Both the position numbers and the translations under genes were made by a program. Shown here one piece after another: positions 21,399 through 31,608 of a stretch of DNA of 64,000 nt. How positions within the stretch are numbered: the first letter of the stretch is position 1; every line of letters starts with the position of its first letter. This DNA comes from Proales similis (Eukaryota > Rotifera > Eurotatoria > Ploima > Proalidae): positions 1,922,001-1,986,000 of the forward strand of contig JAGVRJ010000004.1 of the NCBI GenBank assembly GCA_019059635.1. The letters run 5' to 3'. Under the pieces are notes generated by a model. The model made no database searches, was not told where the DNA came from, and saw only the letters and a program-made list of their open reading frames with translations.

Positions 21399-23741
21399 TC
21401 AAAAGGGCCAAAGAAAGCTTGCGGCACAATCGCTCACAAATTTTTGCGCCTGGCTGTCGGCGAACAAGTTGAAATGGAGTCCATTTCTCAGCATTTTTAT
21501 GGTGAAAACGCAGTCGATCGATGCCACGTTTGAGTTGACAAACAAAGACCTGTAATACTTGCCTCTGCTGCTCTCGCTCACCTTCCGTGTCTCTGGCTGG
21601 GCGAACAAGCTCCAGGGCTCTGTGCCCAGATACTCGAGGTCAATGCTCAGCCGACTAAGCTGAAGCAACTTTGTGAAAGACACTCTTCGAACGAGAGGGT
21701 TCGCGCTCAGATCGAGTACGCGTAGTTCGAGCATTGACTCGACGACCGAGGCGTTGGAGATTCTGTTGCTGTCCAATATGAGTATTTCCAATGAATCGAG
21801 CTGCCTGACTGGGCCAATGTCTTCGATCAGATTGCGTCCGGCATCGATCGATATGATTTGCTTTATCCGAGCCAAGGGCGCCAGTGATCTGATTCTATTC
21901 TCGCGAACTTTGAGAATTAAAAAGGCGGGAACGTCTTGCAATTGCTCTAAGCTGACCAGTTGGTTGCGGCTGAAGTCGAGAATTTTGTACTGAAAGCCTG
22001 TTTGGAAATAAAAAGTGCTCACGAGACTGTTCTGCGCCGTGTTGATGTACTTGAGATTGGGCAGATGAGACAAACACGATACGTTAACGATTCGATTGAA
22101 AGAGAGCTCGATAGAGTTTATTCTTAGAAGACGACAAAGGACGTCGACGCTTTGGATCAAGTTGCTACTGGCACTTATTTCGAGCAATAAACTCGACTTG
22201 GCCAACGGTTCGATGCTTTCAATCGTGTTTCGGTCCAACTTGATGGTTTGGATTGAGACAGAGTCGTTGAGAAAATCGATCGAATCGAGTTGGTTGTCGC
22301 TCAGATCCAGATACTCGAGTCTGGAGCAGTTTGCCAAACTCTGCACTCGGCTGATCTGGTTGCCGCTGGCTATGATTCTCTTCACAGACGACAAGCTGAT
22401 CGCAAAAGACAAGAAACGAATTCTGTTGTTTTTCACGTTCAGGTAGTACAACCTTCGCAGACTGTCCAGTGGCGGCAGTGACTCGAGAAGATTGAAGGAC
22501 AAGTCGATGGTTTCTATTTGAGGCACCAGCTCGACCGCGTTGAACTGGCTTATTCTATTATGGGCCAGATAGATCTCCTCCAGGTAGGGCTTTGGACCCA
22601 TCGAGTCGATGCTGGTCAGTTGATTGTGCGCGGCTGAGATCACTCGCAGTTCAGTGAGATTGAAGAGACTGCTGAAACTGGTTACAGCGTTGCCGTCCAG
22701 CTTGAGATTTCTCAGTGCTTGAATGGTGGCCAGCCAAGTCAGGTCGCTGATGTCGTTCTTAATCAAAGCTAAGGATTCGAGGCTGATGAGAAAACTGCTC
22801 GGCTGTGGAGGCAGTTTGATGTGATTGGAGCTGATCCTCAGCGAATTGGGAGCCCACATCTTTCCAAGACAGCTCACGTCTTTTACATCGTTCAAGTCGA
22901 GGACCAGTATGAGTAAGAAGGGGATTTTGCAAAGGGCGTCTAAACCGGTGAGTGCGTTGCTCTCAAGCTCGATCCGTTCGAGTGAAGTCAAGAGCTCGAT
23001 TTTGCTGATGCGTCGAATTCTGTTTTTGTTTGCTTTGAGGTCAGTGAGACGAGACAGTTGGCCCTTCACTCTGATGAGTCTGAGATCGTTCTCTGAGCAG
23101 TCGATCGATCGAAGCCTTGTCCACTCATTTGACATCGAAAGCAGTTTTAGTCGATTCTGCTTGATCTCGACTTGTTCCAGACTCGGTAGACCACTGAGCT
23201 CTTCGCACGAGCTGATTTGATTCCTGCTCAGTCGAATGATTCGCAGTTTACTCAGCTTCTCCACTCCCTCCAGTGAGGTGAGTTGGTTGTCGTTCAAATC
23301 GAGCTCTTGCAGTCGCTTCAGATCCTTGAGCTCGCCAATAGATGCAATTCGGTTCTTGTTGAGATAGAGAAAGGTCAAGGTGGTTATATTCTCGATTCCG
23401 CGCAAATGAGTCAATCTGTTCTGGGACATGGTCAGCTTTTGAAGCTTCTGCAAGGCGACAAGCGGTGTGAGATCTTCAATCAGATTCTGACTCAAGGTGA
23501 CTGTTCTCAGATTGACGAGTTTCGAGAGACGGCTTATATTTCGAATTTCGCAAGTTGTAACCAAAAGGGTTGTTAGCTTTTCGGCCAGTATCTCAATTCC
23601 TTCCAAATCGCCGAGATCGGGATCTCCGTGCAGGTTAACTATTCGCTCATAGCGGGTCCATTCGTGGCCAGCAGCTTTGGTTATACATTTAGATAGCGTC
23701 AAAATATGGTAGATTAGCATCAATTTAGTTAGTTTTTCCAT
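21399..23741 (-). CDS. LRR-6: divergent long secreted LRR protein, about 780 aa
   Basis: The frame is open from 23834, but the internal Met at 23741 gives the best signal peptide (MEKLTKLMLIYHILTLSK), so I prefer it; with the longer start the protein is 811 aa. About 29 regular 22-residue LRRs follow a GIEILAEKLTTL opening that is homologous to the rest of the family. The DWTIDLP island is not evident. The C-terminal domain is recognisable but diverged: GKYYRSLFV, a Cys, KMLRNGLHFNLFADSQ, then SDCAASFLWPF. It is the most SDS22/internalin-like member and may represent an older lineage. No introns, no membrane anchor. Function unknown. Confidence 0.85.
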   Translation of the reverse strand: MEKLTKLMLIYHILTLSKCITKAAGHEWTRYERIVNLHGDPDLGDLEGIEILAEKLTTLLVTTCEIRNISRLSKLVNLRTVTLSQNLIEDLTPLVALQKLQKLTMSQNRLTHLRGIENITTLTFLYLNKNRIASIGELKDLKRLQELDLNDNQLTSLEGVEKLSKLRIIRLSRNQISSCEELSGLPSLEQVEIKQNRLKLLSMSNEWTRLRSIDCSENDLRLIRVKGQLSRLTDLKANKNRIRRISKIELLTSLERIELESNALTGLDALCKIPFLLILVLDLNDVKDVSCLGKMWAPNSLRISSNHIKLPPQPSSFLISLESLALIKNDISDLTWLATIQALRNLKLDGNAVTSFSSLFNLTELRVISAAHNQLTSIDSMGPKPYLEEIYLAHNRISQFNAVELVPQIETIDLSFNLLESLPPLDSLRRLYYLNVKNNRIRFLSFAISLSSVKRIIASGNQISRVQSLANCSRLEYLDLSDNQLDSIDFLNDSVSIQTIKLDRNTIESIEPLAKSSLLLEISASSNLIQSVDVLCRLLRINSIELSFNRIVNVSCLSHLPNLKYINTAQNSLVSTFYFQTGFQYKILDFSRNQLVSLEQLQDVPAFLILKVRENRIRSLAPLARIKQIISIDAGRNLIEDIGPVRQLDSLEILILDSNRISNASVVESMLELRVLDLSANPLVRRVSFTKLLQLSRLSIDLEYLGTEPWSLFAQPETRKVSESSRGKYYRSLFVNSNVASIDCVFTIKMLRNGLHFNLFADSQAQKFVSDCAASFLWPF

Positions 23742-24200
23742 GATCACGAATTTTCCTTGCTTCATCCAGGTATTTGGTATCGAGAGAAAGCAGTGTGTAG
23801 TTAATTGCTGCTGCTGTTCTTGGCTTTTATTCATTTTAAGACATTTAAAGAAGCAAACAGAATTAAATTAGTCAAGATTGCCGATAAGCGATTGCTTTTG
23901 ATAAAAGCTGCTCTTCTAAATTCAGTCGCTTTTGGGCGTTGACAAAGAGAAGATGAATCATTAAGTGCGATTATATTCAACTAGCTATTTTCGGAAACGT
24001 GCAAAATCTCTAAAACAAATTTATTCGCTCAGTTCAGATCCCTAAAGCATCTCAGTGATATGCGTTTACCTAAAATTTTCTAACAAATCCGTTTCCCTAA
24101 AATAACGCTCGATTGAGATTTGGAAAAGAAAACCCAAGTCATATTCATTTAAGAAGCAAATTTCAGTCTTTTAGCCGAAATCAAAAGAGATAATTTGCGA
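23742..24200 (-). promoter_or_regulatory. LRR-6 upstream region
   Basis: The minus-strand CACGTT core (reverse complement 23996-24001) is about 255 nt before the preferred LRR-6 start. No other family promoter block is clear. The left end is a possible long 5' leader of LRR-6. I see no gene. Confidence 0.35.
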
Positions 24201-26195
24201 TTAATTTAAGCGTTGACCGCATCGACTGATTGTTTGAAAAAACTGAGTATCGGTCATCAGATTGATACTGAAGCCACGACGAAGCATCTCGATTATCATC
24301 GAGCAGGACGCTTCGTAGTTCTGTATCTCGATGAATAGGGGCCGATAGAAGAATATGCCGTTGTAACCCTTCACAATTCTCTTTTCCAGATCGGGCAAAA
24401 ATGTCCAAGAATGAGCTAAAAACTGACTGGGACTCAAATCAAGATGACGCAGCTGAACCCAGTTGGCAAGAGGACGGTCTAGACGAAGCGGATTGTTGTT
24501 CAGTTTTAGCGCCTTGAGGCTTGAAAGGCCATTGAAAATTGAAGTGGTCGGTAGACTGTTGTGGGCGGCGTCAATTATTCTCAGCTTGGTGAGATGACCA
24601 ATACCTGGCAGATCTGTAAGCTGATTGTGCGAGATGCTTATCTCCTCCAATTTACTCAAATACTCGAGTCCCTCGATCCGATCAAGTTGATTTGAGGTCA
24701 GACTGATAAATTGAAGCCGTGAATTTTCAGGCCAGAATTGAATAGCTTTCAATCGGTTATTGGACATGTTCAAGCTGAATATATCCTTCATTCCGAGAGT
24801 GCAGTTTTGGACAGAAGTGACAAGATTGAAATCGAGCAGCAAGAGCCTCAAAGTTTTCGAATGGCACAAGCCATTCAAAGAATCGATTTTGTTGTGACTT
24901 GCTTCCAGACCAAAAATATTGAGGCCTTGAAGAGACTCGAGACTTGTTATGAAATTGTGCGATATCCGAAGGTAAACTAACTGTTTTAGCTGAGAGAGGT
25001 GGCTAATGTCTTTAATTTGATTTTCGCTCAAGTCCAGACTGTTGAGAGAAGTGACACCATTCAGATTGGAAATGAGACTGATGTTATTCTGGCCGAAATC
25101 AGCGGTTCGTAGTGAAGGCAACATCACTTTGAAGGCGAGAATTCTGATTCGATTTCCCATAAGAGTGAGCCAGCTGAGCTCAGGCAAGTTGCCAAACTGA
25201 GGCAAATACTCGAGTAGATTGAAACTCAAATCCAATACAGTAAGTTTGGGAAAATTGATTTTCCACTCAATTCGCTTGACTCGGTTGTGGCCCAAGTCAA
25301 GTATTTCCAGACAAGAGAGCGATTGCAACGAGTCCAAAACGCCTATTCGATTAAAAGTCAAAAAAATACTTTTGAGCCGAACCAGATTATTCAGCACTGA
25401 GACATTTGTAATTTGATTTCTTCTCAATTGAATGCTCTCAATTTGATGATTGCCTCGAAGCCACTCAATAGAGCTGATTCGGCTGTTCTCAGCTTCCAAT
25501 CCGACAACGCTCTGGCTTATGGTGCTGTTTCTGCGACCAATCCGATTGCTGCTTAAGTGAATTGTCTGCAGGAATTTCATTTTCGAGAGGCATGAAACTT
25601 CAGTTAGATTGTTTAAGCTGATCAAGATCGTCTGAAGGGACTGGAGCTTGCAAATATGCTCGAGTTGCTTGAAATTGTTTTTTTCGAGATCAAGAATGGC
25701 GAGTGATGGTAACGTGGCCAAGCCGAGCTCAATCCTGTCGAGCTTGTTGTTCGAAATGGCCAACTCTCGAAGACGGAGCAAGTCACTTTGGAAGCGAACG
25801 CTTTGCAAGTAATTAAAGTTGAAGCTGATTTTTGTCAAGTTTGGCCAATCGGGCACAAGGAGCTCGCTTGATCGCATTCCCAGCCGGTTTCTGCTCATAT
25901 CGACCTCTTGCAGCTGTTTTAGGTCGCTCAAACATCCGACCGAATCCAAAAGGTTGTCTGAGAGGTCAAGTATTTTCAGATTATGAAGCTTGCAAATGGC
26001 TTCGATCTTTCTTAATGCACAATCCGAGATCACAAGCGAGTTGAGAGAATCACTCAGCGACTGGATGCCTTCAAGGCTCACTCCTGGTTCAGAAATGATT
26101 TCTATCGTTGAAGAGTTGCTGTAGAAGATCCAATCGATGGCGCACAATCCATCCAGCCAAAACAAAAGGAGAAATGTTTTCTTCATTTCATTCAT
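24201..26195 (-). CDS. LRR-7: secreted leucine-rich-repeat protein, about 664 aa
   Basis: The frame is open from 26252, but Met at 26195 (MNEMKKTFLLLFWLDGLCA) gives the family-type signal peptide before IDWIFYSNSS. LRRs are continuous to about residue 590, with the LGMRSSELLVPDWP island and EWKINFP in place of WTIDLP. The C-terminal domain has FFYRPLFIEI (Pro replaces Ser), ASCS, MLRRGFSINLM and ISRCGQRLN, ending differently from the usual DRCPLTL. It shares the SEPGVSLEGIQSLSDS segment with LRR-3 and LRR-5. Probable extracellular protein; ligand unknown. Confidence 0.87.
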   Translation of the reverse strand: MNEMKKTFLLLFWLDGLCAIDWIFYSNSSTIEIISEPGVSLEGIQSLSDSLNSLVISDCALRKIEAICKLHNLKILDLSDNLLDSVGCLSDLKQLQEVDMSRNRLGMRSSELLVPDWPNLTKISFNFNYLQSVRFQSDLLRLRELAISNNKLDRIELGLATLPSLAILDLEKNNFKQLEHICKLQSLQTILISLNNLTEVSCLSKMKFLQTIHLSSNRIGRRNSTISQSVVGLEAENSRISSIEWLRGNHQIESIQLRRNQITNVSVLNNLVRLKSIFLTFNRIGVLDSLQSLSCLEILDLGHNRVKRIEWKINFPKLTVLDLSFNLLEYLPQFGNLPELSWLTLMGNRIRILAFKVMLPSLRTADFGQNNISLISNLNGVTSLNSLDLSENQIKDISHLSQLKQLVYLRISHNFITSLESLQGLNIFGLEASHNKIDSLNGLCHSKTLRLLLLDFNLVTSVQNCTLGMKDIFSLNMSNNRLKAIQFWPENSRLQFISLTSNQLDRIEGLEYLSKLEEISISHNQLTDLPGIGHLTKLRIIDAAHNSLPTTSIFNGLSSLKALKLNNNPLRLDRPLANWVQLRHLDLSPSQFLAHSWTFLPDLEKRIVKGYNGIFFYRPLFIEIQNYEASCSMIIEMLRRGFSINLMTDTQFFQTISRCGQRLN

Positions 26196-26527
26196 TCGAA
26201 ATAACGGCGAACTAATGAATATCTGGGCTGCTAATGAATGATTAATGATCAAGGAAAATTTTTAATTGTCGATTTATATAAATTGATCACTGACGTGCGA
26301 ATCAATCGATCAGATTTTCCGCGTTAAGTGAAGTGAAATTCGAGTCATTATTAGGGACGTGCTCATCAGATTTTCCCGCATGTTCTGAATCGAAAACGAT
26401 AGGAAATTTAAACTCCGTTGCCTATTTTAGGAAAAGGCGCCAAATAAAAACAAGCAGGTAAAAGGGCATCGAAACTTTTATAAAAAGCTTTCAAAGTTGT
26501 TGCTTTGTGCTCTGTCTAGCTCCAGCT
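26196..26527 (-). promoter_or_regulatory. LRR-7 upstream region
   Basis: The reverse complement of GACGTG at 26356-26361 gives a CACGTC core about 160 nt before the LRR-7 start. It is next to gtgaaattcgagt, which resembles the LRR-3 and LRR-5 upstream blocks. The last part is the 3' flank of LRR-8. I see no gene. Confidence 0.4.
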
Positions 26528-28501
26528 TTAGAGAGAGAGTGAGCATCTGCTGAGAGTCTGCAGGAACTGAGACTCGCTCATCAAATTGATGCTCAGGCTT
26601 CGTCGGAGCATGTCAATCACCATCGAGCAGGGAGCATCGTGGTTTTCTATTTCGATGAATAGGGATCGATAGAAGCCATTCTTTGCCATTCTTTTCTCGA
26701 AATCGGGCAAGAAAGTCCACGAATGAGCCAATAACTGACTTGGACTCAAATCAAGACGCTTCAATTGACTTAGATTGTCTAGACGAGTGTTTAAAATAAG
26801 CGGGTTGTGGCTCAGTTTCAATTCTTCGAGTTGAGTGAGATTGTTGAAAAAAGACAGTTCCGGGAGATTGTTGTTGCTGACGTCCAACTTTTTGAGCTCA
26901 GTTAAACGATTTAATCCAGGCAGACGCGAAAGCTTGTTGTCAGCAACATAAAGTCGCTCCAATTTTTCAAGATGCTCCAGCCCTTCAATTTCATGCAGCT
27001 GGTTAGAACTAAGTGCAGCAGTGGTAAGCTGCAGATAATTATCAGGCCAGAATCGAATTGTTCTCAAACGATTATTCGACAGGTTGAGAATATTAATATA
27101 CTTCATTCGTTGAGTACAGTTCTCAACAAACTCGATCTGATTGAAATCGAGCCAAACTTGAGTTATGCTTTCCGAGTGGCATATTCCGCTCATTGATTTT
27201 ATCTTGTTGTGGCTGGCCTTCAGATATGTAATGAAAAGATCTTGAAGGGGTTCAAGGCTCTCAATCCGGTTGTGCGATATTTCCAGCAAAGTCAAACTTG
27301 TAAGCCGAGACAGCTCGCTGATGTCTTCTATTTGATTCTCTTTGAGGTTCAGATAATTCAGAGATCCGACACCGCTCAGATCAGAAATGCGGCTTATGTT
27401 GTTTTTTTCGAAATCAGCGTTCAAAAGAAATGGAATCGAGCTTTCAATGTGTAGAATGCGAATGCGATTTCCCTGAAGAAAAAGCCACCTGAGCTCGGGC
27501 ATATAAGTAAAGTTTGGCATTATTTCGAGCAAATTAAATCTCATATTCAAAGTGCTCAGTTTGGGTAAATCAATCGTCCAATCGATTCGCTCGATTCGGT
27601 TATGACCCAAATCAAGTTTTTCCAAGCTTGTCAGCGAGTTCAGAGATTCCAATACGCTTATTTGATTGAATGACAAATAAAGATACTTGAGTTGACCAAG
27701 ACTGCTGAGCAGAGACACGTCTGTTATTTGATTTCTACTCAGCTCAATGTATTCAATTCTGTCAAAATTCTGAAGCCATTCGATAGAACCGATTTCGCTT
27801 TGATCTGCCTCAAGCCTTGCTAAAGTGTTGCTGATTGTGAAATTCTCATAACCGACTGGGTTGCCACCGATGTAGGCCTCTCTCAATGAAGAGGCGTTTG
27901 ATAGGCATGAAAAGTCACGGATATGATTGAATCTTAGATACACGTATTGTAGAGACCGGAGCTTGCAAATATCCCCGAGCTGCTTCAACCGATTACCTTC
28001 AACGTTTAGTTTTGAGAGGGAAGGCAGAGTGGCCGGGCCAAGTTCAAACTTTTCAAGCCTATTTTTTGAAATGATCAGCTCTCGTAGATAGGGCAAGTCG
28101 CTGGTGAATTGAATCCTCTGCAGTTGGTTCAAATTAAGATCAAGTCTGACCAGGTATGGCCAATCTGGAATTTTTTCCTCGAACGCCCTCGTCCCAAGGC
28201 GATTCGATCCAAGATTTACTTTTTTCATCTGCTTGAGATTGCTCAAGCAACCAAATGATTCGATAAGATTATTTGCGAGATAGAGCTCTTCCAATTTGTG
28301 AAGCCTGCATGTCGGTTCGAGATTTCTCAGCAGAGATCTTTGAATTCCTAAAGACTCGAGCGAATCGGCCAAGATTTCGATTCCGTGTAGCTGAATTCCT
28401 GGTTGATTATAAATATGAAGTGTTGATCTTCCTTGATAAAGGAGCCAGTCAATGGCCAGAATTCTGCCTATCAAGGCAAATATCAGAAGCACCGATTTCA
28501 T
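26528..28501 (-). CDS. LRR-8: secreted leucine-rich-repeat protein, about 657 aa
   Basis: The open frame begins at 28612, but Met at 28501 (MKSVLLIFALIGRILA then IDWLLYQG) matches the paralogues, so I take it as the start. It has about 22 LRRs, with LGTRAFEEKIPDWP and DWTIDLP islands. In the C-terminal domain the usual VVKGYxGIFFYRS is shortened to MAKNGFYRS, a small in-frame deletion. It then continues SLFIEI, APCS, MLRRSLSINLM and LSRCSLSL. Its upstream sequence contains the type 2 promoter module. Probable secreted protein; function unknown. Confidence 0.87.
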   Translation of the reverse strand: MKSVLLIFALIGRILAIDWLLYQGRSTLHIYNQPGIQLHGIEILADSLESLGIQRSLLRNLEPTCRLHKLEELYLANNLIESFGCLSNLKQMKKVNLGSNRLGTRAFEEKIPDWPYLVRLDLNLNQLQRIQFTSDLPYLRELIISKNRLEKFELGPATLPSLSKLNVEGNRLKQLGDICKLRSLQYVYLRFNHIRDFSCLSNASSLREAYIGGNPVGYENFTISNTLARLEADQSEIGSIEWLQNFDRIEYIELSRNQITDVSLLSSLGQLKYLYLSFNQISVLESLNSLTSLEKLDLGHNRIERIDWTIDLPKLSTLNMRFNLLEIMPNFTYMPELRWLFLQGNRIRILHIESSIPFLLNADFEKNNISRISDLSGVGSLNYLNLKENQIEDISELSRLTSLTLLEISHNRIESLEPLQDLFITYLKASHNKIKSMSGICHSESITQVWLDFNQIEFVENCTQRMKYINILNLSNNRLRTIRFWPDNYLQLTTAALSSNQLHEIEGLEHLEKLERLYVADNKLSRLPGLNRLTELKKLDVSNNNLPELSFFNNLTQLEELKLSHNPLILNTRLDNLSQLKRLDLSPSQLLAHSWTFLPDFEKRMAKNGFYRSLFIEIENHDAPCSMVIDMLRRSLSINLMSESQFLQTLSRCSLSL

Positions 28502-29016
28502 CCTTCTCTGTTTGCTTAGTTTGAAAATCAGAATAATTGAAAATTGGCAATCGCGAATTGAGGCCTCTAAGGTTGTCGCTTGCTTTCTTTTATTGAGATA
28601 GAGAGGACACAATCAGGGAAAAGGCACACCTTTTCTGTTTTGCTTATTTATTATTGAAGAATCAAACATGCATGATGTAGCTCTCAAAATTCTGGAGCTT
28701 CAAAATAAGCCGCTAAAGACGTGTGTGAGAATGAAAATTTTTCGGAGAAATCGTTTGAAATCAATTTAATTCAACTCATTATTTTACTCATCTTAAATCT
28801 TACAAAGTGCATCAACAGAATTGTCAGGTGCTTAGAGAAATCTCACTTCTCCGAAATTAATTATTTTCTCGCCTTTCACGTTCACCTTTCTAAAATAGCC
28901 AAACGCTTACATGCTCCTGTCAAACGCACAAAAATCAGAAATAGGAATTATCACTTTAGACTGCCTGGTGAATGCAAGTCTATTTCCTCTTTTAAAAAGG
29001 ATGAAAAATTTTTCAA
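28502..29016 (-). promoter_or_regulatory. LRR-8 upstream region with type 2 module; start of triplicated block
   Basis: The module at 28619-28690 (ggcacaccttttctg...cttatttattattgaagaatc...catgcatgatgtagctc) recurs upstream of LRR-4 and LRR-10. Copy C of the large duplication begins inside this module: 28631 corresponds to 44748. The remainder to the LRR-9 stop is AT-rich and shows no gene. Confidence 0.5.
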
Positions 29017-30999
29017 TTAGAGATTAAGCGGACATCGATCAAGAAGCAGAAAAAATTGCGACTCGCTCATCAGGTTTATGCTGTGGCTCCGCCGCAACAT
29101 GTCAAACACCAAAGAACATGGCGCATCGTAGTTCTCTATTTCGATGAACAGGGACCGATAGAAGAATATGCCTTGGTAGCCTTTGACCACTCTCTTTTCC
29201 AATGCTGGCAGGTATTTCCACGAGTTGACCAAAAGCTGGCCCGGACCCAAATAAAGACGCTTCAGCTGAATAAGATTGTCAAGAGGAGTGTCCAGAATCA
29301 ATGGATTGTTGCTCAGTTTTAGTTCCTCGAGTTCAGTAAGACGGTTGAAAATAGACGACTGTCGCAGATTGTTGTCGCTCACGTCCAAGGTTTGCAATCG
29401 AGTCAAATTTTGTATTCCGGACAGACGCGAAAGCTTGTTATCGGCCGCATTCAGCAGGTGCAAATTTTTCAAATGCTGCAGTCCTTCAATCTCATGCAGC
29501 TGGTTAGAATTGATAGTCAGACTCCAAAGATTAGAGTTCTCAGGCCAGAGTTGAATTGTTTTCAACCGATTGTTTGACAGGTCGAGAATATAAATGTCAT
29601 TCATTCCTTGAAAACAGTTTGGAACAGACTCTATCTGATTTGAATGGAGAAAGAGATGCCTTAAGCTTTCTGAATGGCACAAACCGCTCATTGATTTGAT
29701 CTTGTTGCTAATAGCCCACAGCTCTGTTATTTGAAGATCTCGTAGAGGCTCAACACTCTCGATCAGGTTGTGCGATATTTCCAGCATGCTCAGACTTGTG
29801 AGCCGAGACAGCTCGCTGATGTTCTCTATTTGATTCTCATTCAGATTCTGATAAACTAGAGAGCTGGCACCGCTCAAATCAGGAATTCGACTTATGTTGT
29901 TGCTCTGTAAGTTGATAAATGACAGCGATGAAAGTGATCCTTCCAGCTGCAGAATCCGTAATCGATTTCCCTGAAGAAGAAGCCAGTATAGCTTCGGCAT
30001 ATTGGCGAATTTGGGCATTTGATCTAGCAAATTGAATGAAAGATCCAATCTAAAGAGCTCTGGTAGATCAATGGTCCGTTGAACTCGTTCAATTCGGTTC
30101 TGGCCCAGATCAACTATTTCCAAGCTTGTCAGCGAGTTAAGCGAGTCCAATACGCTTATTTGATTAAAAGCCAAATAAATATACTTGAGTTGGCCAAGAC
30201 GGCTCAGCACAGACACGTCTGTTATCTGATTTCTACTCAGTTCAATGCTTTCAATTGTGCCAAAAGTTTGCAGCCATTCAATAGAACTGATTTCACTTTG
30301 ACCTGCGTCAAGCTTGACTAAACGACTGCTGATTGTGAGATTTCCTCGACAAGCTGGATTGCCGCTGATCTTGACCTCTTTCAGTAAAGACATATTCGAA
30401 AGGCAAGACAAGTCGCGTAGATTGTTGAATCTCAGATTGACTACTTGAAGAGATTGGAGCCGGCAAATGTCGCCCAGTTGCTTCAGCCTATTACCATCAA
30501 GCTCGATTTTAACAAGAGAATTTAATTTTGCCCGGCCTAGCTCAAACTTTTCCACTCCGTTCTTTCGGATGGCCAGATGTTGAATATAGGGCAAATCACT
30601 CGCGAATCGAATTTTCTGCAGAAGATTAGTGTCCAAGTTCATGTAGACAAGACGAGGCCAATCGGGAATTTCCAGCTCGAACGCTCGCATTCCGAGTCGA
30701 TTCGATTCAAGATTTAGCCTTTTTAACTTGTCTAGTTTAGTCAAGCAGCCAAATGATTCCACCAGGTTTCCTTTAAGATTGAGTATTGTCAAATTGTGAA
30801 GCTTGCAGATCGGATCGATTTTTCGCAGCGCAGAATTCTGAACATACAGCGTAATCAGGGAATGGGCCAAGATTTGGATGCCATCCAGACGGATACCAGC
30901 GACCTGATATAAGCTCAAATATGACCTTCCATTGTAGAGGAGCCAGTCAATAGCCAATAAGCCTTTGAGCAGACCCAACATGAAAATCAGAGTTTTCAT
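29017..30999 (-). CDS. LRR-9 (copy A): secreted leucine-rich-repeat protein, 660 aa
   Basis: Intronless. Signal peptide MKTLIFMLGLLKGLLA, mature start IDWLLYNG. About 22 LRRs, with an LGMRAFELEIPDWP island and RTIDLP in place of WTIDLP. The C-terminal domain is FFYRSLFIEI, APCS, MLRRSHSINLM, ending LDRCPLNL. A 155-bp tract (30346-30500) is almost identical to LRR-10 (32944-33098), and the last ~150 codons are close to LRR-11, so it is a mosaic. The right breakpoint of copy B maps inside it, at 30368. A complete copy is at 45134-47116 and a truncated one at 44098-44886. Confidence 0.88.
   Translation of the reverse strand: MKTLIFMLGLLKGLLAIDWLLYNGRSYLSLYQVAGIRLDGIQILAHSLITLYVQNSALRKIDPICKLHNLTILNLKGNLVESFGCLTKLDKLKRLNLESNRLGMRAFELEIPDWPRLVYMNLDTNLLQKIRFASDLPYIQHLAIRKNGVEKFELGRAKLNSLVKIELDGNRLKQLGDICRLQSLQVVNLRFNNLRDLSCLSNMSLLKEVKISGNPACRGNLTISSRLVKLDAGQSEISSIEWLQTFGTIESIELSRNQITDVSVLSRLGQLKYIYLAFNQISVLDSLNSLTSLEIVDLGQNRIERVQRTIDLPELFRLDLSFNLLDQMPKFANMPKLYWLLLQGNRLRILQLEGSLSSLSFINLQSNNISRIPDLSGASSLVYQNLNENQIENISELSRLTSLSMLEISHNLIESVEPLRDLQITELWAISNKIKSMSGLCHSESLRHLFLHSNQIESVPNCFQGMNDIYILDLSNNRLKTIQLWPENSNLWSLTINSNQLHEIEGLQHLKNLHLLNAADNKLSRLSGIQNLTRLQTLDVSDNNLRQSSIFNRLTELEELKLSNNPLILDTPLDNLIQLKRLYLGPGQLLVNSWKYLPALEKRVVKGYQGIFFYRSLFIEIENYDAPCSLVFDMLRRSHSINLMSESQFFLLLDRCPLNL
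30346..30500. repeat. 155-bp conversion-like tract shared by LRR-9 and LRR-10
   Basis: This interval and 32944-33098 are identical but for about one base (agtaaag versus agtgaag), while sequences on both sides are clearly diverged between the two genes. It encodes GDICRLQSLQVVNLRFNNL and the following repeat. A short sharp-edged tract like this is typical of gene conversion. Confidence 0.8.
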
Positions 31000-31608
31000 T
31001 CGGTATTTCCAAAAATTTACAAGATAAAAAGTCGATTTTCGGTTTGCAATCAGTAGATTTTTTAATTAAAAGCGAAAAAAGTTCCAACTGCCGTCGATCA
31101 TTTTAATGAGAACGAGTTAGACAGCTCAACACGTTTCAAAGGCTCAAAATAAGGCCATTAGCTGAAAAAAAATGAAAGTTTGAAACGTGCTCTCCTAAGG
31201 CTAATTGTAGTCCTACATGCCAGATTGAGAAGCGATCGGAAGCTGCTCTGTTTTTCAAGCAGACATCAGGTAATTTTTCTTTTAGTCCAAACATATATTG
31301 CATCAGAGAATTGATATTTGCCAAGTGAACATGTGCGAAATGACTTTGAAAATTTTGATCCAAGTCCCGACCAAGCTGCGCATTTTCCATCGCGTCAAAA
31401 CGATTGCTCGAACGATGCCTGGAAATCACGAAGCGGTTGCCTAATGAACATTGAATCGAGGTTCGGAGAGAAATTCCTGCCTGGCGCCATTTGTCGATTT
31501 TGAAAAATGTTCAAAAGATTCTTGCAAAATTAGACGAATTTTTATTTTTATTGTATTTATTGCCATGAACATGATATGTTTGGCTCGGTTAGATTTGACT
31601 AAAAAGAC
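31000..31608 (-). promoter_or_regulatory. LRR-9 upstream region with type 1 module
   Basis: On the minus strand: the distal element at about 31305-31345 (catttcgcacatgttcactt, then gcaaatatcaa), the caatctggcatgta block near 31219-31232 and the core CACGTT (reverse complement 31184-31189), 185 nt before the start. A second CACGTT on the opposite strand lies near 31129. The order and spacing match LRR-1 and LRR-11. The remainder is the LRR-10 3' flank. Confidence 0.5.
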
